A stretch of DNA of 15,199 nt, taken from positions 1 through 15,199 of the forward strand of contig CBDUST010000081.1 in the NCBI GenBank assembly GCA_965369945.1, given 5' to 3'. Position numbers and translations under genes: made by a program. This document shows positions 6,692 to 12,700 of this stretch, piece by piece. Every line of letters begins with the position of its first letter. Position 1 is the stretch's first letter. Origin of the DNA: JADFNO01 sp965369945. Its GTDB lineage: Bacteria; Planctomycetota; Phycisphaerae; Phycisphaerales; SM1A02. Under the pieces are notes generated by a model, which saw only the letters and a program-made list of their open reading frames with translations, searched no databases and was not told the DNA's origin.

Positions 6692-7396
6692 ATGTCCATC
6701 AACGCCCTATTCAAACGATTCTACTGGCTGTTCTCCTACCTTGGGGTCATGACGGTCTCGGCTGCGTTCATCACGGGTTTTCGACACGATGAGAACGCCC
6801 CGATCGCCAATCTCTATTACAACCTCGTCCTTTACGCCATCTTCATTGTCGTACACATGGTCATGACAATGCCAGCGTTCAAACAGATGGTCTTCGGCAA
6901 ACGCGAGGGAAACCCCACCGAGCGGCGCATCTACGTCACGATCTCGATCGTGACCTGGGTTGGCATGTTCATCCTCCACAAACCGATCGCCGGCTTTGCG
7001 TTCGAGTCGCCGGATTGGTTGAAGTTCATCGGCCTGGCGATGGTGCTGCTGTCGGTCATGGGGTTCTTCGAGTTCGCGACATTCGAGCGGCTAGGCAGTC
7101 TTCTGGGACTACCGGGGGCACCGCTTTCACACACGGTCGGCGCTGAGACGCCGTTGATGATGGACGGCCCATACGCTTCTGTTCGTCACCCCATGTATCG
7201 CGCTGCGTTCTTCCTTACGTTCTGTTCGCTCGTGATACATCCCAACGCCGCACAGCTTCTTTTTGCGAGTTTGACCGCAGCTTCGTTCATAGGGTTCATT
7301 CCCTTTGAGGAACACCAGTTGCTCAAAGCTCGTGGCGATGATTACCGCGCGTACATGAAAGCCACGCCGTATCGCGCTTTCCGTGGGATATGGTAG
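6692..7396 (+). CDS. ICMT/NnrU-type integral membrane methyltransferase
   Basis: Integral membrane protein of 234 residues with about five or six hydrophobic segments (near 11-30, 40-58, 80-95, 110-128 and a long pair within 170-205). The C-terminal part holds the signature of isoprenylcysteine carboxyl methyltransferase/phospholipid methyltransferase-like enzymes: GPYASVRHPMYRA (159-171) followed, after two hydrophobic segments, by the EE pair (206-207) and a basic RGDDYRAYMKATPYR tail. These residues bind S-adenosylmethionine in the superfamily. The substrate cannot be decided; relatives include NnrU-like proteins and methanethiol methyltransferase MddA, and the overall layout (N-terminal helices and length) is compatible with either. 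The start is strongly supported by AGGAG seven bases before the ATG. The gene converges on the lipoprotein gene, with 15 bp between stops. Confidence 0.85.
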   Translation: MSINALFKRFYWLFSYLGVMTVSAAFITGFRHDENAPIANLYYNLVLYAIFIVVHMVMTMPAFKQMVFGKREGNPTERRIYVTISIVTWVGMFILHKPIAGFAFESPDWLKFIGLAMVLLSVMGFFEFATFERLGSLLGLPGAPLSHTVGAETPLMMDGPYASVRHPMYRAAFFLTFCSLVIHPNAAQLLFASLTAASFIGFIPFEEHQLLKARGDDYRAYMKATPYRAFRGIW

Positions 7397-7411
7397 GAGT
7401 CTCGAGAGAGT

Positions 7412-8272
7412 CTATTTCCGGGGGCCGATGTACTTGTGCGAGATGACTACATCATCGATATACAGATGATGATCGTGCGCTGCGGACGGCTGGCCGCCAT
7501 GGTAGACCTCTAGCCACACGCGCTCAATCTTGAGATTCGGCACGTCGCGGAATCGAATGTTCTTTTTCACAAACGCCGGCTTACCATCGACCCATCCCCG
7601 CAGTACGCCGTTGTTCTTGCCGGGCGTGTTGAGTTTGACGTATTGCTCGATGCAGTACCAGCGGTTGCGCTTGAGAAGCCCCCGTTTGCCATTGGTCCAT
7701 TGCCACTTGGTGCCGACCTTGGTCTTCATATCTGCGTGGTAGGAATAGAACCCGATCTGAATCTTGCCGTCGTCAGTCGTCGTCGAAAACCATCCGCGCG
7801 CCGACCACCCGTTCTTGCCATTAGCGCGTCGGCCGCCCCACCCGGCTTGGCCATAGGTGCCAACGATCCCCGGCAACTTGCCGCTCGTCACCGTTTGCCA
7901 GTCGTTACCGAATCGCAGGTAATATCGAAGGTACAACTCCTCCGGCTCGGAGCCGATCTGATCCTTGAAATAGAAGCTCAGGTCCGCCATTCCCTTGTGC
8001 GAGCCCTTGGGAATTGCGATTCGCAGGGCGCTTCCGTCAAATGGCTTGAATTTATTCTGCGGATCGGCGTCGATGATTGTTGCGTTTTCTGGAGCCTTGC
8101 GCGCCCCGAGCTCCCAGAACCACACCGGTGAGTCGAAACCCGTTGCGTAGATGACCTCATCCCCCGAGCCACGAGGCGGGAGGTACTCAACGATCTTTTG
8201 ACCAACCTTGCAACCGCCGATCGCCGTGCACGCACCAAGGAGAATTGTTGTCTTTATCAATTGAGAAATCAT
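7412..8272 (-). CDS. Lipoprotein with polysaccharide lyase 14-like jelly-roll domain
   Basis: A 286-residue exported protein. The N-terminus MISQLIKTTILLGAC is a lipoprotein signal; either Cys15 (LLGAC) or Cys21 (AIGGC) could be the lipidated residue. The remainder resembles the single-domain beta-jelly-roll proteins around PL14 alginate/glucuronan lyases and Cip1. Supporting features are ELYLRYYLRFGNDW (112-125), GKLPGIVG (131-138), GWSARGWF (155-162), QIGFYSYHAD (172-181), RNRWYCIEQYVKLN (202-215), GVLRGWVDGKPAF and a final DHHLYIDDVVIS strand with clustered histidines. Lyase activity on an acidic polysaccharide is plausible but the catalytic residues cannot be assigned by eye, and a pure binding role is possible. 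The start at 8272 fits the signal peptide; the open frame extends to 8353, but that adds 27 unrelated residues before the signal. Confidence 0.72.
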   Translation of the reverse strand: MISQLIKTTILLGACTAIGGCKVGQKIVEYLPPRGSGDEVIYATGFDSPVWFWELGARKAPENATIIDADPQNKFKPFDGSALRIAIPKGSHKGMADLSFYFKDQIGSEPEELYLRYYLRFGNDWQTVTSGKLPGIVGTYGQAGWGGRRANGKNGWSARGWFSTTTDDGKIQIGFYSYHADMKTKVGTKWQWTNGKRGLLKRNRWYCIEQYVKLNTPGKNNGVLRGWVDGKPAFVKKNIRFRDVPNLKIERVWLEVYHGGQPSAAHDHHLYIDDVVISHKYIGPRK

Positions 8273-8624
8273 GATTCGCCACTCAAGCTCGCGTCCAACT
8301 GTATCAGGAATCGCCTCGACCAACCATCGACCAAGACGTACGAGCCGATCCAAGGGACATGCACGCAGTTCTTGCGCGTGCTAATTGTCCGGTAAGCTCT
8401 GCTCGTAGATGCGCGCGGCGCTGAGAACCGGCGCTACATTCTCAAAATCGCCGCAAGCGAAACCTTCGCGTTCCATCTGCCTCAGCAAGCCTCATAATCC
8501 GTCCGCTGTTGCCTTGGTAATCGGAAACCGACTCGACTTCGACCGCGCTTGGATCGATCTGTTGATGAACGGCCCAACCGTTGCCGTAGATTCCTGACCA
8601 GCCAGTGCATCAAGGAGCAGACCC
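8273..8624. other. Intergenic region between divergent secreted-protein genes
   Basis: About 350 bp separate the lipoprotein gene (minus) from the beta/gamma-crystallin-like gene (plus). No gene is convincing here. For the plus gene, TTGATG (8562-8567) and TAGATT (8587-8592) have a 19-bp spacer and could be a weak promoter. A 62-codon frame (8409-8597) lacks a ribosome-binding site and any recognisable feature. No long hairpin or repeat was seen. Confidence 0.4.
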
Positions 8625-9125
8625 ATGACGTTCGTAGCCCCTCGCCGAGTCCTTCGTACCGCTCTTCTGTGCGCTGTTGTCGGCGCGCTCGTAGCGATAT
8701 CGCCATCCTCAGCCGCAGAGGGTAAGCGCGTTGGAAGTCGTGGCCACGGCGATCAACCGCTGCACGCTCAGACGTGTTCCAACCCGGTGCACGAAGGGAC
8801 AATCGTCGTGTACGAAGACAACGACTTCGAGGGCAAGGTGCAGGTGCTCAACGTCCACGACCAGCCGCGACACAAACTGCTGCCTGTGCATGGCCGCGTA
8901 GGCAGCCGAACCTCATCGATTCAATGGAATCTCCCCGAAGGTACGATCGCCATCCTCTACGGCAATAGTCGAAGCCATCCCCAACGACAGTACATTATCT
9001 GGGGCAAAGGCCAGGACTATCGCCTTTCCGACAACGGCTTCAACGACCGTCTCGCCGCGATCAGCCTCGAAGGTTTCCACGGCCCGAGGCCGCACCAGCG
9101 TGATCGTGCTCACGATCGCGAGTAG
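8625..9125 (+). CDS. Secreted protein with probable beta/gamma-crystallin domain
   Basis: A 166-residue exported protein. The signal peptide is MTFVAPRRVLRTALLCAVVG followed by ALVAISPSSA, with likely cleavage near residue 30. The mature part contains the Greek-key signature of beta/gamma-crystallins, an aromatic residue with F-x-G after it: VVYEDNDFEGK (61-71), followed by RTSSI (95-99) in the position of the S/T-S calcium-binding motif. A second, more degenerate half runs from GTIAILYGNSRSHPQRQYIIWG to NDRLAAISLEG (140-150). The order fits one two-motif domain that may bind calcium outside the cell. The last 16 residues are basic and histidine-rich. Function is unknown. AGGAG seven bases before the ATG supports the start, and the intrinsic terminator at 9161-9188 ends the unit, so the gene is monocistronic. 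Confidence 0.75.
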   Translation: MTFVAPRRVLRTALLCAVVGALVAISPSSAAEGKRVGSRGHGDQPLHAQTCSNPVHEGTIVVYEDNDFEGKVQVLNVHDQPRHKLLPVHGRVGSRTSSIQWNLPEGTIAILYGNSRSHPQRQYIIWGKGQDYRLSDNGFNDRLAAISLEGFHGPRPHQRDRAHDRE

Positions 9126-9160
9126 CGCACCGTCTTCTCGTTCAAACCAAACACCCGACG

Positions 9161-9188
9161 CCCACGGATCGCGATCCGTGGGTTTTTT
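9161..9188 (+). terminator. Intrinsic terminator after the beta/gamma-crystallin-like gene
   Basis: CCCACGGAT (9161-9169) and ATCCGTGGG (9174-9182) form a perfect 9-bp stem around CGCG, followed at once by TTTTTT (9183-9188). It lies 35 bp past the stop at 9125. On the minus strand the same perfect palindrome is followed only by a mixed CGTCGGGTGTTTGG, so termination of the converging lipoprotein transcript would be weaker. Confidence 0.93.
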
Positions 9189-9199
9189 CTAGTAGCCAC

Positions 9200-9772
9200 T
9201 CACCGTCTTGCGGTCTGGGCTCGACCCAGTTGCACCCAATGCACGCCCCGAGGCGAAATAGCATCACCCCCGTTGGCCGGCTCGAATCGGCAATGCAGAT
9301 TAGCGCTCATCAGCGGGTACCGATCACTGCCAATCTCCAGCAAACTGAGTCGAGCCAAATGGGTCGGGCCATAGATGGTTCGGCCGCGCTCGACCTGGTC
9401 GGCGTCGAGTCGCCATTGGCCGAGGGGATGAACGTCGTCGACATCAGCGTCGCCGTCGCCTTGCAGTGTGAAAACAAAGGTACCGTCCTCAAACATCGGC
9501 GAGGCATGCGGCAGCGAGAAGAGGTACATGGAGACGACGATCGTGTCGGGATAGCCGTTCCCGTCGGTGTCGGCGGGCTTGCCTTCGACCGCAAGGGCCA
9601 TGGCGTTGGCATTGGCGCCGCTTGGAACAGGTCTGGCAGGCTTGGGATCGGGCGGCAAGGGTCGTACGCTGCCGTATTCGACGTTCGTCGTTCGACAGCC
9701 GAGGATGAACGTTGCGACTGCTGCCGGCAGGAACAGTTTCGATCGACAGTGGATGTACAAGATTCGCCGCAC
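9200..9772 (-). CDS. Small lipoprotein with calcium-loop-like motif, downstream of secretin
   Basis: A 190-residue lipoprotein of no family I recognise. The signal sequence ends in the lipobox FILGC, making Cys26 the lipidated residue. A proline-rich linker follows (SVRPLPPDPKPARPVPSGA), then the acidic loop ADTDGNGYPDT (67-77). Its spacing D68, D70, N72, D76 resembles calcium-binding dockerin, EF-hand or thrombospondin type 3 loops. A second acidic run, GDGDADVDD (105-113), is looser. The start is the GTG at 9772; AAGGAG (9784-9789) lies 11 bases upstream, a little long, and is formed by the last two codons and stop region of the secretin gene. The 8-bp gap between the genes implies one transcript and translational coupling. 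This makes it a candidate secretin partner such as a pilotin, a suggestion from position only. Confidence 0.8.
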   Translation of the reverse strand: MRRILYIHCRSKLFLPAAVATFILGCRTTNVEYGSVRPLPPDPKPARPVPSGANANAMALAVEGKPADTDGNGYPDTIVVSMYLFSLPHASPMFEDGTFVFTLQGDGDADVDDVHPLGQWRLDADQVERGRTIYGPTHLARLSLLEIGSDRYPLMSANLHCRFEPANGGDAISPRGVHWVQLGRAQTARR

Positions 9773-9780
9773 GATGGTTG

Positions 9781-12700
9781 TTACTCCTTGTCCTTTTCAG
9801 ACGCACTGGGTGTGTCGATTCGCTTGCCTTTGGCGTCATACAGGCCGCCGGTCCCGTCCAAAATGCTCTTTCGGATCTGCTGCTTGATCTCATCGGGAAG
9901 TGAGAGGCGATCGATCTCAGCCTGGGTGATCTGCTCCACGCGATCGATTTCGGTAGGACTCATGATGACGTGTGGGGTGAGGACGATGAGCAGCTCGGTC
10001 TTTTTGCTGGTCTCCGTGGAGCTACGAAACAGCGCGCCCAAGAATGGGATGTCGCCGAGCAGCGGGACCTTCCGGTCGCGGCGTTCAAAGCGATCGGAGA
10101 TGAGGCCCCCCAAGATGATCATCTGGCCGTCACGAACGGTGACGGTCGTGGTGGCGGTGCGACGCGTGATGATGGGGGATGAGAAATCCTCGGAGATCTG
10201 CGTGGTGCGGGCGCTCAGCTCGGAGATCTCCGGCGTGATGGTCATGCGGACGTATCCGTCGGGATTGATCGAGGGCGTGACGTCGAGAATGATCCCGATG
10301 TCTTCCGGCACGACCGAAGACTGCTGACTTCCCAGATCAAAGGACGTGCTCTCGGGCAGGCGGATGGTTTCGCCGATCTGAATACGGGCGGGCTGGTTGT
10401 TCGCGGCCATGATCGAGGGATTGCTGAGCACTTGCAATCGACCCTGGGATTGAAGCGCGCGGAGCAACAGGTTGAAATCCGTGCCGGAGATCGCGAGGTT
10501 CGGCACACCCATGCCGGTCACGAAAGCGCTGGCCAGGCTGAACCCGCCACTGAGATTGACATCACCTACGGTGCGGCTGCCGGAAAAATCAAACCCCCAC
10601 TCGTCGGTGTCGTCGAGCGTAACCTCCGCGAGCAGCACTTGGATGAGCACCTGCGGCGGATCGACATCCAGCTCGGTAATCATGTCTTTGACGCTTTGCA
10701 TATAGCGCGGGCTGGCGCTTACAAGCACCGTGTTGGATTGGTCATCGCCGACGATCGTGACTTGGCGCTCCAGCAGTCTCGCAGCCGAGCCGAGTTGATC
10801 GATCCCGATCGTCTGGATGAGCTTGTCTTGTTCCGTCTCAATGAATTGCGACAACACGCGCGCAACCTCAGCGGCGACGGCATTGCGAAGCTGATACACA
10901 TAGACCTCACGTTCGTTGGCCTCGAGCGCGTCAAGCTCGTCCACAACGGCTTGCACAAGATCCAGATACTGCGGCGTTCCGGAAACAAGCAAGCTGTTGG
11001 TGCGCGTATCGACGGTGATCGAAAGCTGCTGGCGATCATCAGGCACAGCGGTCAGCTCAGTATTCTCAAGCCCCGCGTAAATCGGGGCGCCATCTGGACC
11101 TTGCATTCCGCGTGGTCCATCCTCGCCCGGTGGGTGTTCTCGCGGCTTCAGAACATAGAGATTGCCGCGATTCGTGAGATTGAAGAGGTCGGTCAGAATC
11201 TCAGCCATCGCAATCGCATCAGCGTTGGTGAGCTTGAAGATGCGAACATTCTGCGAACCGGTCGAAGAGGCATCCAGATCGCGGATCATCTGCTCGATCA
11301 TGCCCATCGACTCTCTTGGAGCAGAAACGATCACGGTGTTGGTGCGCAGGTCCGGCGTCAACGTGATCGACTCGCGGATGGCGGCGCTGACTTCCATCTC
11401 GGTCATCGGTTCGCCGGTTTCTTCGTCGACTTGGTCAGCAGCGACTTCGCGAAGATACTTGAGCACCGTCGCCTGTTGAGATCGACGTCGAGCGCCGATG
11501 CCTCGCCCGCTGAGAACGTTCTCGATAAGACTGACGGTTTCCAAGGCGTTGGCGGAATTTAACGGGATGTACTTGATCTCCACAACCGACCCGGGCCGAG
11601 CGCCGTCAAGCTGCGCAACAAGTCGTCGAATAGTGCGGACATCTGCAGGCGGCGCATTGACGAGCACCGCGTTGATGCGCTCGTCAGCCGTGACACGAAC
11701 CGTGTTTTCGCCTCGTGTACGGTTCACTTCATCAACGTACATATCCTGGAGCATGTCAACGACATCGACGGCGCGGCTGCTGGCCAGTTGCATGATCTCG
11801 ACCGTTCCACCACCGATCGCATCCGCCTCAGCGCCGATCAACGCGTCAATCAGATCGCGAATGACTTGTAGGTTTTCTTCGCTGGCGGCGACGATGAGGC
11901 TGTTGCTGGCAGTGTCGGGTTCGATCGATACGCGGTCCATGGACGTTGCAGCTTCGCCGAGCGATTGCTGGCGTTCGCGCATGAGCTGTTCGAGGCGGGG
12001 AGCCAACAACTCGGCGCGCGTGCCCTCTAATGGAAGGACGTGCAAGCCGACGGCAGGATTCATCGGCACCGCTTCGAGCTTCGCCACCAGTTGCCGGATT
12101 GCGGCCATATCTTCGACGTTCGCCGCCACCAGCAGACTGTTGGTGCGGGGATCGGTCATCACCAGCGGTTTCTGGCTGCGCTTGATCTCCTCGGGCATGT
12201 CGGCGTAACGCCGCTCCATGATGTCGTTGATCGTCTCAGCGATCCGCTCGATGTTGGCGGTGGTCAGCGTCAGCACATCCAACAGGCCGATCTCCGGCAG
12301 ATCAGATGCATCCAAATCAGCGACGAGACGCTCGATTACTTCGTAAGACTCTTGACCCGCTGCGATGATCAGACTGTTGGTGCGCGGATCGTCGATGATT
12401 GTCGCCTGTTGAAAATCAGCAGTCTCCGGCTCGATCTTGCGAAGCCGATCGAGTCTGGCGTCCATCAGTTCGCTCAGGATGGTCGCCAAGCGCGCTGCCG
12501 AAGCATTCTTCACTTCGATTCGCCGAATCTCGCTAAATTCTGGCGCGATCTCGGCATCGAGTGTCTGCAGCAAACGCTCCAACACAACGAAGCTTCGCGG
12601 AGAGGTCGTGACGATCAGCGTGTTGGTGCGCTCATCAGGTTGGGCTACGACTCGATCCTCTTCACGAATGATGTCAGCTTGGATCTGTTGATTGAACAGG

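Noticed and set aside
8409..8597. 62-codon frame in the 8273-8624 gap
   Set aside because: No ribosome-binding site, no recognisable motif, and mixed composition; it could be a decayed gene but nothing supports this.
10432..11562. 376-codon open frame on the plus strand inside the secretin gene
   Set aside because: It is antisense to the well-supported secretin repeats, shows no family features, and arises from the third-position GC bias of the true gene. The other long plus-strand frames between 9230 and 14900 are the same.
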